A stretch of DNA of 64,000 bases, from assembly GCA_965145485.1 (NCBI GenBank), contig CBCTCU010000001.1:62001-126000 (forward strand), written 5' to 3'. The notes below the pieces were generated by a model that ran no database searches, had not been told where the DNA came from, and saw only the letters and a program-made list of their open reading frames with translations. Origin of the DNA: CABQCM01 sp965145485. Its GTDB lineage: Bacteria > Bacillota > Clostridia > Oscillospirales > Acutalibacteraceae. The position numbers and the translations under genes are program-made. Below are positions 35,683 to 44,873 of this stretch, one piece after another (the first letter of the stretch is position 1; each line of letters begins with the position of its first letter).

Positions 35683-38186
35683 TATAGATATTGTCCGGTA
35701 ATGCTGTCTTGGCAATTTCGGATTTCTTTCGGTGTTCCGCACGCGACGATTCTACCGCCGTCCTCTCCGCCGCCGGGCCCCATGTCGATGATATAGTCCG
35801 CGTTACGCATGACATCCAGGTCGTGTTCGATCACAACCACTGTTGCGCCGTTGTTGATCAACGTCTGAAAGACACGCAGGAGTGTCTGTACATCCAGAGG
35901 ATGCAACCCGATGGTAGGTTCATCGAAGACGAAAATGGAGTCCGACTGCATCCGGCCCATTTCACTTGCCAGCTTGAGCCGCTGTGCCTCGCCGCCAGAC
36001 AGACCGGGGGTCTCTTCTCCCAGCGTAAGATACCCAAGGCCTAGGCTCTGCAAGACCTGTAATTTTGGCAGAACGGTCTTCATATCTTTGCAAAAGCCAA
36101 TGGCAGTATTCACGTCCATTGCCATCAGCTCCGGCAGAGAGCAGACTTGCCCGGCTTTGTTTGTATACCGGACACCATAGGTTGTTTTTGCGTACCGGGA
36201 GCCACGGCACTCGGGGCAGGGGATGTCCACATCCGGCAGGAATTGTATGTCAAGGCTGATAGAACCGGTCCCGTCACAGACCGGACAGCGAAGCGAGCCG
36301 GTGTTATAGGAAAAATCTCCCGCCTTGTAGCCGTGTTGTTTTGCATCCGACGTTCGGGCGTAGAGTTTACGCAGTTCGTCATGGACATTGGCATAGGTGG
36401 CAATAGTGGAGCGGATGTTGATGCCTATGGGGGTGGCATCAATCAGCTTAATATGCTCGATGCCGGGTGCTTCGACAGAAAGGACGTGTTCTGGCAGCTT
36501 CATTCCTTTGGTAGCCGCCTCAACGGCAGGCACCAGACTCTCAAGCACCATCGTTGTCTTGCCGGAACCGGAAACCCCAGTCACAACGGTCAACCGCCCC
36601 TTGGGTATCTTTACATTGAGTTGCTTCACGGTATGGATCTGTGTAGTGGAGAGGATGATCGTCCCTTCTGCGAACAGATCGGAAGCGGCAATCTGTTTTT
36701 CCTTGATGACATCATCCGCCTCTCCTGCCAGAAATGGACCTATGCGAGAAGCTGGATTTTTCTCAATTTCAGATATCGTGCCTTCTGCAATGACACGGCC
36801 GCCATCCGCGCCCGCATGAGGCCCCATCTCAATAAGCCAGTCGGATTCTTTCAGAATTTGCGTATCGTGATCCACCAAGATTACGGAGTTTCCGTCTGCA
36901 ATCAGGTCATGCATTACGTCGTTAAGTCCTACAATGTTGGAGGGGTGCAGACCTATGGAGGGCTCATCCAGCACATAGAGTACGCCGGTGGTCCTGTTTC
37001 GCACCGCGCGGGCAAGCTGCATCCGCTGCCGTTCTCCCGTAGACAAGGTGGCAGATGCTCTATCCAGAGAAAGATACGATAGTCCCAAGTCCATCAGGCG
37101 TTTTGCCGGTATCAGGAACGACTCGCATATACTCGTTGCCATAGGCCGCATTTCCTCCGGCAAAGAGGAGGGCACGGCTTTGATCCAGGCGATCAGCTCT
37201 TTCAACGGCATTTTACAGGCCTCATCCAGAGAAATCCCCTGAAGCTTCGGTGCCCGCGCCGCTTGCGAAAGCCTTGTGCCACCGCATTCCGGGCAGATTT
37301 CCTCTTTCAGAAACTTTTCCACCCGCTTCATGCCTTTTTCATCTTTTACTTTGCTCAAAGCATTCAACACCGTTGCTGTGGCGCTGTAGTATGTGAAATC
37401 TATCTCCCCGGCAGTAACGCTCTCTTTGCTTTTCGGCTGATAGAAGATGTGCTTCTTCACCATAGGGCCGTCATAGACGATATCTTTTTCCGCATCCGTC
37501 AGATCCCGGAACGGTATGTCTGTCCGAACGCCCATTGCCCGGCATACATCGGTCATTAGCGACCACATGAGGCTGTTCCAAGGCGCTACCGCGCCGTTAT
37601 CAATCGTCAAGCTTTCGTCTGGAATTAGGGTGGAGCGGTCCACCGTTCGTACCGTTCCAGTGCCTCCGCAGCATTTGCAGGCGCCTTGGCTGTTGAATGC
37701 CAGTTCCTCCGCAGATGGAGCATAGAAGTGTTTTCCGCACTCCGGGCATACCAACTCCTGTTCTGCCGCGACAGCGAGAGTGGGAGAAAGATAATGCCCA
37801 TTCGGGCAGCGATGGTTTGCAAGCCGGGAGTACATCAGCCGGAGGCTGTTGAGCAGTTCTGTTCCTGTGCCAAAGGTGGAGCGGATACCTCCCGCTCCCG
37901 GCCTTTGATGCAGAGCCAGAGCAGCCGGAACATACAACACCTCATCCACATCCGCCTTTGCTGCTTGTGTCATCCTGCGGCGGGTATAGGTAGAGAGAGC
38001 ATCCAGATACCGCCTGGAGCCCTCGGCATACAAAACCCCAAGAGCAAGAGAGGACTTACCGGAGCCGGATACTCCGGCGATCCCGACAATTTTATTGAGA
38101 GGGATGTCCACATCAATGTTTTTCAGGTTGTGTACCCTCGCACCCCGAATGTGTATTTTGAGGGGACTTTCGTTTTCTTTATTCAT
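35682..38186 (-). CDS. UvrA-like ABC ATPase (UvrA2/DrrC type)
   Basis: 834 residues, shorter than the 940-950 of canonical UvrA. Two ABC modules are visible: Walker A GVSGSGKSSLALG and GVSGSGKTTMVLES; signatures LSTGERQRMQLAR and LSGGEAQRLKLAS; Walker B VLYVLDEPS and IFVFDEPT. Zinc-finger CPECGK...CKCCGG and CPVCDG...CPECRG pairs are kept. The N-terminal region lacks the length for a full UvrB-binding domain. Such proteins protect against DNA-binding drugs or act in repair. Location in an island next to a thioesterase gene suggests a resistance role. ATG 38186 follows AAAGGAAGAG. Confidence 0.87.
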   Translation of the reverse strand: MNKENESPLKIHIRGARVHNLKNIDVDIPLNKIVGIAGVSGSGKSSLALGVLYAEGSRRYLDALSTYTRRRMTQAAKADVDEVLYVPAALALHQRPGAGGIRSTFGTGTELLNSLRLMYSRLANHRCPNGHYLSPTLAVAAEQELVCPECGKHFYAPSAEELAFNSQGACKCCGGTGTVRTVDRSTLIPDESLTIDNGAVAPWNSLMWSLMTDVCRAMGVRTDIPFRDLTDAEKDIVYDGPMVKKHIFYQPKSKESVTAGEIDFTYYSATATVLNALSKVKDEKGMKRVEKFLKEEICPECGGTRLSQAARAPKLQGISLDEACKMPLKELIAWIKAVPSSLPEEMRPMATSICESFLIPAKRLMDLGLSYLSLDRASATLSTGERQRMQLARAVRNRTTGVLYVLDEPSIGLHPSNIVGLNDVMHDLIADGNSVILVDHDTQILKESDWLIEMGPHAGADGGRVIAEGTISEIEKNPASRIGPFLAGEADDVIKEKQIAASDLFAEGTIILSTTQIHTVKQLNVKIPKGRLTVVTGVSGSGKTTMVLESLVPAVEAATKGMKLPEHVLSVEAPGIEHIKLIDATPIGINIRSTIATYANVHDELRKLYARTSDAKQHGYKAGDFSYNTGSLRCPVCDGTGSISLDIQFLPDVDIPCPECRGSRYAKTTYGVRYTNKAGQVCSLPELMAMDVNTAIGFCKDMKTVLPKLQVLQSLGLGYLTLGEETPGLSGGEAQRLKLASEMGRMQSDSIFVFDEPTIGLHPLDVQTLLRVFQTLINNGATVVVIEHDLDVMRNADYIIDMGPGGGEDGGRIVACGTPKEIRNCQDSITGQYL

Positions 38187-38240
38187 AGATACAACGCTCT
38201 TCCTTTCATGAGATTCATCCTATCTTTTCACTGGCACCGA

Positions 38241-38663
38241 TTAAGCCTTCGCTTGCTTGTTCGTGCTCTTCATAGACTCCAGCAGCAAATAGAATTCCGG
38301 ATATTGCTTTTTCATGTTGACGGGCCGGCCGTTTTGATTTAAAAAACAATGGGTACTGCTCGCGGTGCATACCACTTTATCCGAAACGGTCATGATATAG
38401 CTGAGCGTCAATTTTGCCGCACTCAATTCCAAAACACCGATGGAAATTTGGATAACGTCCGGGAATGTTGTGCTTTTCTTATAATCGCATGTTATCCCGA
38501 TCACTGGCGAGATAAGGCCCTCTTTCTCCATTTTGTCGTAACCCCAACCAAGCTGGTCTAAAAAATCAACCCGCGCCTCTTCCATAAACCGTATGTAATT
38601 GGAATGATGGGTGATCTGCATTTTGTCCGTCTCATAGTACTGTATCTTGTGCTCGTAATTCAT
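38241..38663 (-). CDS. Acyl-CoA thioesterase (hotdog fold, YbgC-like)
   Basis: 140 residues. It opens with KIQYYETDKMQITHHSNYIRFMEEARVDFL, the 4HBT hotdog signature with the catalytic Asp (YYETD). It probably hydrolyses an acyl-CoA or acyl-ACP thioester. The start ATG 38663 has a GGAGGG eight bases before it; the TTG just upstream is less likely. Transcribed in the same direction as the UvrA-like gene, 54 bases away, so they may share a message. Confidence 0.85.
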   Translation of the reverse strand: MNYEHKIQYYETDKMQITHHSNYIRFMEEARVDFLDQLGWGYDKMEKEGLISPVIGITCDYKKSTTFPDVIQISIGVLELSAAKLTLSYIMTVSDKVVCTASSTHCFLNQNGRPVNMKKQYPEFYLLLESMKSTNKQAKA

Positions 38664-38790
38664 CAAGATTTCCCTCCAGATTTTGCACGATTTTCCTTTT
38701 ATGATTATACATCAGAGGATCAGGCGTTTTCCCCGGCGCTCGATTCCGGCAAACATCTGGCCGGTGATCTGCCGGCAAAATTCGCCGGCG

Positions 38791-38949
38791 TCAGGGGGCG
38801 ATGACCTCCGTGCGGTTGACGGTAATAAAGTTGTTCAATCGTAAGCCCTTGTATCTGCGTTCGCAAGAAAGTTCCTGAAACATTTCCAAAGCACGGAGAA
38901 TGCTGTCAAAATTTACGCTTTGGATTGTGACAGATGAATGCTTAGCAGT
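38791..38949 (-). pseudogene. Unrecognised gene remnant
   Basis: An open frame of about 50 codons reads TIQSVNFDSILRALEMF and ends RTEVIAP. It lacks a start codon and ribosome binding site and begins after a stop. The composition is protein-like, so it is probably the broken C-terminus of a gene from another element. I do not recognise the family. Confidence 0.35.
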
Positions 38950-38957
38950 CTACAATT

Positions 38958-39788
38958 TCAAAGCTTTAAAGCTTTTTTCGGGCATTCTTCCACGCATTTC
39001 ATACACAAAATACAGTCCGTTGCGTTTTTCTTCTTTCGGGAATTGTTCGGCACTTCCACATCCATAGGACACACCCTTTCGCACTTTCCGCAGGAGATAC
39101 ATTTCTTTTCATCCACCTTGATGCGGAAGACCGAAAAATAACTCATAGGCTTCAAGAAAACCGTGATCGGGCAGATGTACTTGCAGAAAGCCCGGTTGTC
39201 TTTGTATTTATAGGCAACAGCGATTCCAACGGCATAGTAGAGGATATTCCCCACGATGAAACTCCACCACATAATGTCTTCTTTATTCGGTACTTGAAGA
39301 ATGAAAAGCAAGCTGACAAATACGAGCGAACCGAAAAAAACAAAATAGCGGATCATTCCCCAGCGCTTGCGGGGAGCGGCGGGCTCCTTGAAAGGAAGCA
39401 GATCTAAGATCATCGCCGTCCAGCAGGCATAGCCGCACCACCCACGCCCAAACAGTAACGGGCCGAAAATTTTTGCAACGACATAATGGATTGTAGCGGC
39501 CTCAAATACACCGAGGAAAAGATAATACCAGAAGCCCTCTATCTGCATATTTTCCCGGCAAAGGAAGCCCAGGTATGCGAGCATATATAGGCCAACTGCA
39601 AACTGCACGACATTCCGGTCATATTTTTTCTTCTTCCCATATAAAACCAATCCCGTAGCGATTGCGGTTCCGATATAGGAGAAATTGAATAGATAAAATA
39701 TATTATCCAGTGTAAGCCACATGGTTACCGCAATCGTTTCAAAGATAAGCCACATCACAAGCGGCGGAAGATATCTTCTGATCTTCAT
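38958..39788 (-). CDS. 4Fe-4S membrane ferredoxin (NosR/NapH-like)
   Basis: 276 residues. Four to six hydrophobic segments are followed by two 4Fe-4S motifs, CISCGKCERVCPMDVEVP and CILCMKCVEECPKKAL. The conserved GRGWCGYACWTAM and CKYICPITVF cysteine segments of the NapH/NosR family are present. It is likely an electron carrier at the membrane. The ATG 39788 is chosen; a TTG at 39809 precedes AGGAAAAGG. Neighbouring flavodoxin genes hint at a shared redox function. Confidence 0.85.
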   Translation of the reverse strand: MKIRRYLPPLVMWLIFETIAVTMWLTLDNIFYLFNFSYIGTAIATGLVLYGKKKKYDRNVVQFAVGLYMLAYLGFLCRENMQIEGFWYYLFLGVFEAATIHYVVAKIFGPLLFGRGWCGYACWTAMILDLLPFKEPAAPRKRWGMIRYFVFFGSLVFVSLLFILQVPNKEDIMWWSFIVGNILYYAVGIAVAYKYKDNRAFCKYICPITVFLKPMSYFSVFRIKVDEKKCISCGKCERVCPMDVEVPNNSRKKKNATDCILCMKCVEECPKKALKL

Positions 39789-39992
39789 ATCCTTTTCCTG
39801 CCTGTTCAATCAATAGCGAATTTATGTTTTTGATAATCCTCTCATTTTTAAGAACTTCCTGTAAATAGCATAAGCGGAATTGCCTGGTCCATCCGGGAAC
39901 ATAGTCTTCGGCGCTTCCAAAGCAGACGCCCATTCTGCCGAATCAACTTCTTCAGAAATCTGTAATACTTTTTAAGCGGGACAGCTCCAGCC

Positions 39993-42575
39993 TTACACTT
40001 CATCTGATCTTTTATCCTCGATCCGTCGGGCGTTTCCCGTTTTCCTAAGTACAAGCCATGCTGCAATGCCACCTGCAGCAGCAATAACCACACCAGCAAC
40101 AATCAGAATCCAGATCCAACCCTGGCCGCCGACAACATCTTCCGGTGGGGAGATGACCGCCGTTAAAAGATCGCTGGAGCGATAGGTTCCGCTTTGTATG
40201 TCCTGCCATTCGGAAGACTGATAGGCCATTAACACCGTTCCCTTTGGATCTACGGAAGCACTGATCCCATGCAGGGCGGTACCGTGATCCAGATAAGTCT
40301 GCGCCTGGCTGCATACGCCGGTATGCGGGTTATAAAAGGCACCGTTGAGCTCAAATGCGCCGTCCTGTCCTGCGCGGAGCCAGTACAGGAAGACCAGTTC
40401 CCCGTTGGTTACCGCCTGAAAGGAAGCGGTATTCGCATCCGGAAGGATCACCTGTTCCTTTCCGTTTCCCAGGCAGGCAATGGCACCGTCCTCCCGGGAA
40501 TAAAAACGGGTTCCCGCTGCTTCGATAAAGTCTTCGCCGGTCTCGCCGGCATTTTCAGAAGCTGCCAGCAGCTGTACGGCGGCCCTGTTCCCGCCGGCTG
40601 CCGTTCCGGCAGGGGAAAGGGTCCATTGGCCGTCCTTGTAAACCGCTTCATAGGCCTGATTTGTCCCTTGCGAAAACAGGAGATCGCCTGTATCATTTGC
40701 CACCCAGACTGCCGATACTTTGCCGTTTTGGACTGTCAGGTCATGCATACCGCAGTAACCGGAGATTCCTTCGGTAAGATTGGTGATTTCCTGTATCTGT
40801 CCGTCTTGGATAACGGCTGCGTATATATCCATAGATAAAGCATACTCGGCAGAAGAAACACTGCCGGAAAAACTTTTGTCCGCATTCTGCCAGATCAGAT
40901 ACACCGTATCGCCGACTGTCACCGCCCGCGGGGCGTAATCCGCCGTGCCGTCGTCATGAACCGGCACGGGGTCGCTCCACCGGTTCCCGTCATAGAGGGA
41001 ATACACCAGCATATAGCGGTCCATCTCCTGGCGTTCAGAAGCATCCTTCAGCCAAAGCATGGCTGCCGGGCCTTGATAACTTCCTCCTGACACAACCGAA
41101 CCGCCTCCGGTTGGGAGGATGATCGGATCGGCGCTGCTGCCGGAATCCTCCACAACCGGAGCGCCGGGCTTGCCGTCCGGCTCCGGTGTCACAGGAGCGG
41201 CATCCGGATGGAATTTCTGGCTGTCTGGATCGCTTGTTCCGGTCTCGCTGCGTCCGGGGAACCGTTCAATCGGCTCCGGGATCTCATACGCGCCGTCTTC
41301 CACCACCGGATAGTATTGCCAGTAAAAGCCCGGCCAGACTTTTTCCCAGCCCAGAAGTTTCACTTTCGCCTGCAGGTTCCCGGTCAGCTGCACAAAATCC
41401 TGGAGGATATCCACGCCGTTTGCCATCTCCGCCTGAAGGTTGAACAACACGCCGCCTGAGGCTTCCGCCCCCAGCTTGGTTGTCAGCCTGCCAAACTTCA
41501 CCGGCTTTTCCAGCTTGACGCCCAGATAGGCGTAAACCGAGCCGGAGCCGCTGATCCGGGGCACTAATTCCAGCTGGCCGTCCTCTCCCTGCTTTCCCGT
41601 CAGCTGGATTTGGACAGGAAGCTCCCCGTCCAGGCCCATCAGCCCCCAGTTGACATTTCCCGAGAAGGTCAGCGAGCCGTTGACGTTGGCGCTGACCAGT
41701 TCCAGACGGGCTTCCCTTTCATCCCAGCGGGCCGTTACCTCGCCGCGGATCGTGGGTTCTCCCTCAAACAAAAGCTGCGCCAGCCCGTCCATTTGAAACG
41801 AACCGATATAGTTCCCGGTTTCCGTGTCTCTTTTTAACGTCACCTCATTGCATACCAGGTTTTTGACCGCAATAGGAAAGGGCAGGGACTCAAATTCCGC
41901 CTCCGTATCCAAAATCACCGGGCCAAACGCTTCAGCGGCGAACTCTACCGCCTGAATGGGGACGGTAAAGGTGTCCGGCAGTTTTTGCAGTTCCACCGTC
42001 ACCGTCTGCGACAGATCTAAAACAGATACCTCCTGCTTTGTCCCCTGGTATCCCGCACAGGAAACCGTCAGCTCCGTATTCCCATTTAAGTGCATATGGG
42101 GTTCGCTCTTTGCGGCTTTACCGGAAGAGTCCGTCCGAACCGCCTGCAGTGCGCCGCCGGTTACCAGCGCGCCCTCCAGCGGCTTTCCCGTCTCCTTGTC
42201 TATGACCAAAACAGTCTGGGTGTGGCTGCCGCAGGCTGCTTTAATGCAGTCATCGCAGAAGCCCGAAGTGTTTCCCAAAGTGGATTCGCCGCAGTGGGTG
42301 CAGTATGGCGCCGGCGGCGTCCAGGTGACAAAGCTGTACTTGTTCCGGTCGATGGCCCAGCAGGTGTAGCAACGGGTATCTTCCGCCCAGTCGCCCTCCC
42401 GTGCAAAAACAGGCTCCCCGCAGCCGGAGCACTCTCCGACAGGCGGCTGCAAATACATGGATTCCGGCAGCGCCCCTTCGCTGTCCTGCGCATATACCGG
42501 CGCTATTCCGCCGAGCGGCCCCAGGACTGTGATAAGTATAACCATGCTCAACAGCAAGCTCATTGTCTTTTTCAT
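39993..42575 (-). CDS. Exported zinc-ribbon surface protein
   Basis: 860 residues. A signal peptide (KKTMSLLLSMVILITVLGPLGG) is followed by two CxxC pairs spaced like zinc ribbons: CSGC with CYTC, and CTHC with CDDC, about 40 residues apart. Next come a carboxypeptidase-regulatory-like beta domain (VLVIDKETGKPLEGALVTGG), a long domain of unknown type, a Pro/Ser/Gly-rich linker, and a repeat-bearing C-terminal domain with WSDPVPVHDDGTADYAPRAV. A C-terminal transmembrane helix with RRIEDKRS tail anchors it. No LPxTG motif is seen. ATG 42575 follows AAGGAGGCG. The function is unknown. Confidence 0.7.
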   Translation of the reverse strand: MKKTMSLLLSMVILITVLGPLGGIAPVYAQDSEGALPESMYLQPPVGECSGCGEPVFAREGDWAEDTRCYTCWAIDRNKYSFVTWTPPAPYCTHCGESTLGNTSGFCDDCIKAACGSHTQTVLVIDKETGKPLEGALVTGGALQAVRTDSSGKAAKSEPHMHLNGNTELTVSCAGYQGTKQEVSVLDLSQTVTVELQKLPDTFTVPIQAVEFAAEAFGPVILDTEAEFESLPFPIAVKNLVCNEVTLKRDTETGNYIGSFQMDGLAQLLFEGEPTIRGEVTARWDEREARLELVSANVNGSLTFSGNVNWGLMGLDGELPVQIQLTGKQGEDGQLELVPRISGSGSVYAYLGVKLEKPVKFGRLTTKLGAEASGGVLFNLQAEMANGVDILQDFVQLTGNLQAKVKLLGWEKVWPGFYWQYYPVVEDGAYEIPEPIERFPGRSETGTSDPDSQKFHPDAAPVTPEPDGKPGAPVVEDSGSSADPIILPTGGGSVVSGGSYQGPAAMLWLKDASERQEMDRYMLVYSLYDGNRWSDPVPVHDDGTADYAPRAVTVGDTVYLIWQNADKSFSGSVSSAEYALSMDIYAAVIQDGQIQEITNLTEGISGYCGMHDLTVQNGKVSAVWVANDTGDLLFSQGTNQAYEAVYKDGQWTLSPAGTAAGGNRAAVQLLAASENAGETGEDFIEAAGTRFYSREDGAIACLGNGKEQVILPDANTASFQAVTNGELVFLYWLRAGQDGAFELNGAFYNPHTGVCSQAQTYLDHGTALHGISASVDPKGTVLMAYQSSEWQDIQSGTYRSSDLLTAVISPPEDVVGGQGWIWILIVAGVVIAAAGGIAAWLVLRKTGNARRIEDKRSDEV

Positions 42576-42713
42576 CAACTCGCCTCCTTAATGACTGATT
42601 TTGATGTGCATTCCATCTGTGTTTAACAGCACTGAGCCAGCTCACAGATGCCCGTTGTGGTAACGCATACTGGTAATACAGACATAGACTGATACCCACA
42701 GGGCGTTATCTTT

Positions 42714-44003
42714 TTACAGATCCAGTGCATTCTCATTCAGAAGGAACTCATACAAGCCTAAGTGCAGGATTCCCTCCTCGTCCGTCCAGGCTTTCATCGC
42801 TGTTTTGCTGATGATGATCTTTTTGAAAAAGTCATTTGTGTTTTTCAGCGGGCGGAGTTCGGTATCCATTTTATCCGGATCGCCGACATTGAGCGCAGAC
42901 TGAATATAGTATTTTTTGGTTCCTTTGTTGACCACAAAATCAATCTCACACTGCTTCTTCGTTTTCTTTCCGGCTTTGGTTTCCGAAATTTCCACAACGC
43001 CTACATCCACTGAACAGCCCCGGCAAAGCAATTCATTGTAAATAATATTTTCCATGATATGTGTCTCTTCCTGCTGCCGGAAATTCAGCCTTGCGTTGCG
43101 GAGACCTATATCCGTACAGTAATATTTGGACGGGTACTCAAAATACTTTTTTCCTTTCACATCATACCGCTTTGCGTTTGAAAAGAGGAAGGATTCCAGC
43201 AGATACCGCAGATAGCTGCCGATGGTGTTGCTGTTGACCTTCATGCCTTTTACGCTTTGCAGGGTGTTGGAGATCTTATTCGCGTTTGTCAGTGAGCCGA
43301 TGGAAGAACAAAGGTCATCGGTCAATTCTTCCAGCACCTCCGGAAGCCCAATATCGTACCGTTCGAATATATCCTTAAAATAAACTTCCGTAAACAGATT
43401 CCGCAGATAGGATATTTTCTCATCATCGGATTGCTTGGACAAAACCAGCGGCATCCCTCCATACAAGGCGTATTCCTCATATGCTTCCGCTTTGTCTCCG
43501 CCGACAAAAGAATAATATTCCTTAAAAGAAAGCGGATACATGCGGATCTCATCCCCCCGGCCTCGAAAAGCCGTCAAAACATCTTTCGTCAGCATCTTGG
43601 AATTGCTGCCGGTTACATAGACGTCAACATTGCGAAGCCGCATCAGGCCGTTCAGGACATTGTAAAGGCGAATATTTTCAGGGTTCCTCAGCTCTTCTTT
43701 GGTGATGGCATACTGTACCTCGTCGATCAAAATGTAGTACATATCCTTACCTGTGATTTTGGAGCGGATATACTGGGAAAGCTTATCCGGGTCGCGGTAC
43801 TCCACATACAGATCGTCGTCAAGAGCAATCTGGATAATGTTTTCTTCCGCAACACCGTTTTCACGCAGATGGTCGTAAAAAAGATTGAAGAGCAAATAGC
43901 TTTTTCCGCATCTCCGGATCCCGGTAATTACCTTGACCTGCCCATTCCCTTTTTTACTGATTATTTTTTTCAAATAGCTGTCCCGGTTAATGACGCCATT
44001 CAT
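42714..44003 (-). CDS. ATP-binding protein, AAA_14/DUF4143 type
   Basis: 429 residues. The N-terminal AAA domain has Walker A TGIRRCGKSYLLFNLF and Walker B YYILIDEVQYA, followed by VTGSNSKML. The C-terminal DUF4143 part carries LRNARLNFRQQEETHIMENIIYNEL and a nuclease-like CEIDFVV. These proteins are common on mobile elements and in the neighbourhood of toxin-antitoxin or defence genes, but their role is not established. ATG 44003 follows AAGGAGGGGG. Confidence 0.85.
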   Translation of the reverse strand: MNGVINRDSYLKKIISKKGNGQVKVITGIRRCGKSYLLFNLFYDHLRENGVAEENIIQIALDDDLYVEYRDPDKLSQYIRSKITGKDMYYILIDEVQYAITKEELRNPENIRLYNVLNGLMRLRNVDVYVTGSNSKMLTKDVLTAFRGRGDEIRMYPLSFKEYYSFVGGDKAEAYEEYALYGGMPLVLSKQSDDEKISYLRNLFTEVYFKDIFERYDIGLPEVLEELTDDLCSSIGSLTNANKISNTLQSVKGMKVNSNTIGSYLRYLLESFLFSNAKRYDVKGKKYFEYPSKYYCTDIGLRNARLNFRQQEETHIMENIIYNELLCRGCSVDVGVVEISETKAGKKTKKQCEIDFVVNKGTKKYYIQSALNVGDPDKMDTELRPLKNTNDFFKKIIISKTAMKAWTDEEGILHLGLYEFLLNENALDL

Positions 44004-44596
44004 AAAGCCCCCTCCTTGTGCTTAAAACTTGATACTATTATCCCCGAAGTTCTAAATGGATTATACCATCACAAAGGGAAAAAATCAATATTTAATTTAG
44101 ATGTTAGGAGATGTGGAACCAAACTTCTAAACGAAAATTCAAATCTATAGCCAAAGCACCGATGCATCTTCCCATACAGGACAAAGCAGATTTGCCTGCC
44201 GAGGAGGATCAATTGCAGGCGCAGTATGACCAAGCGCTCCGCCGGATATGTCGATAATTTGCCGGAACAATTAAAGGACAGCGCCTTGGAAAAAGACCAG
44301 CAGCCGGATGTCCAAGACCGCACGGTACGCTGGCAGGAAATACTTATGTGTCATGAAATAGCACACAAGAATTTGACAGACAGAAAGCAGCCCGCTATTT
44401 CGAATAAAACAGCAAAGCAAGTCGAGCCGGTCAACGGTCAAGATGAACGCTTCGCGCCATTGACGGCTTTTCCCGTCTTTGATCACAGGCAGACAAGAGG
44501 ACGCAAGCGGTCTGTCCGTTTGCGCCCTCTATCTATCATAGGTGTCAGCCGTTGAATAGTTCCTTACCCCTCTTTATCTTGTAAGGAATATCTTTT
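44004..44596 (+). other. Gap with mobile-element debris
   Basis: An open frame at 44226-44555 has no ribosome binding site and no family. A terminator-like stem (AGAGGACGCAAGCGG with its complement, 44493-44530) lies at the right. Probably degraded sequence from an element. Confidence 0.35.
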
Positions 44597-44873
44597 GTAT
44601 CGGTGTACAAGGGGCTACGGCGGTTTTCGGACGCGCCATACAGCGCCCTTGGCTTTGTCATCCTCCTTGCCTGCCGTCAGGCAGGCTGCGTCGTCTTCCG
44701 CGTCATCGGCGCCGCCTGGCGGCCGAAAACTCCGAAGGACCGCTGGGCGCGCCCACGGGTGGGCTGGCAAGGCCGCAGGGCGAGAGCAGGCTGGCGCCTG
44801 CCGAGCCCGAGAACGCAGCCAGCGTGCCTATGGGCACCCCCAGCGGCGTCGTATTCTCTTTGTACACCGATAC
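44597..44873. repeat. 277-base GC-rich element with 14-bp perfect terminal inverted repeats
   Basis: GTATCGGTGTACAA at 44597-44610 and its exact complement at 44860-44873 flank a GC-rich segment that contrasts with the AT-richer island. The inner part has several short inverted pieces (CCTGCC/GGCAGG near 44672-44688, CGGTTTTCGG with CCGAAAAC). No transposase frame. It could be a miniature inverted-repeat transposon, an attenuator-type RNA or the trace of an insertion. The right repeat begins one base from the stop of the next gene. Confidence 0.55.
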
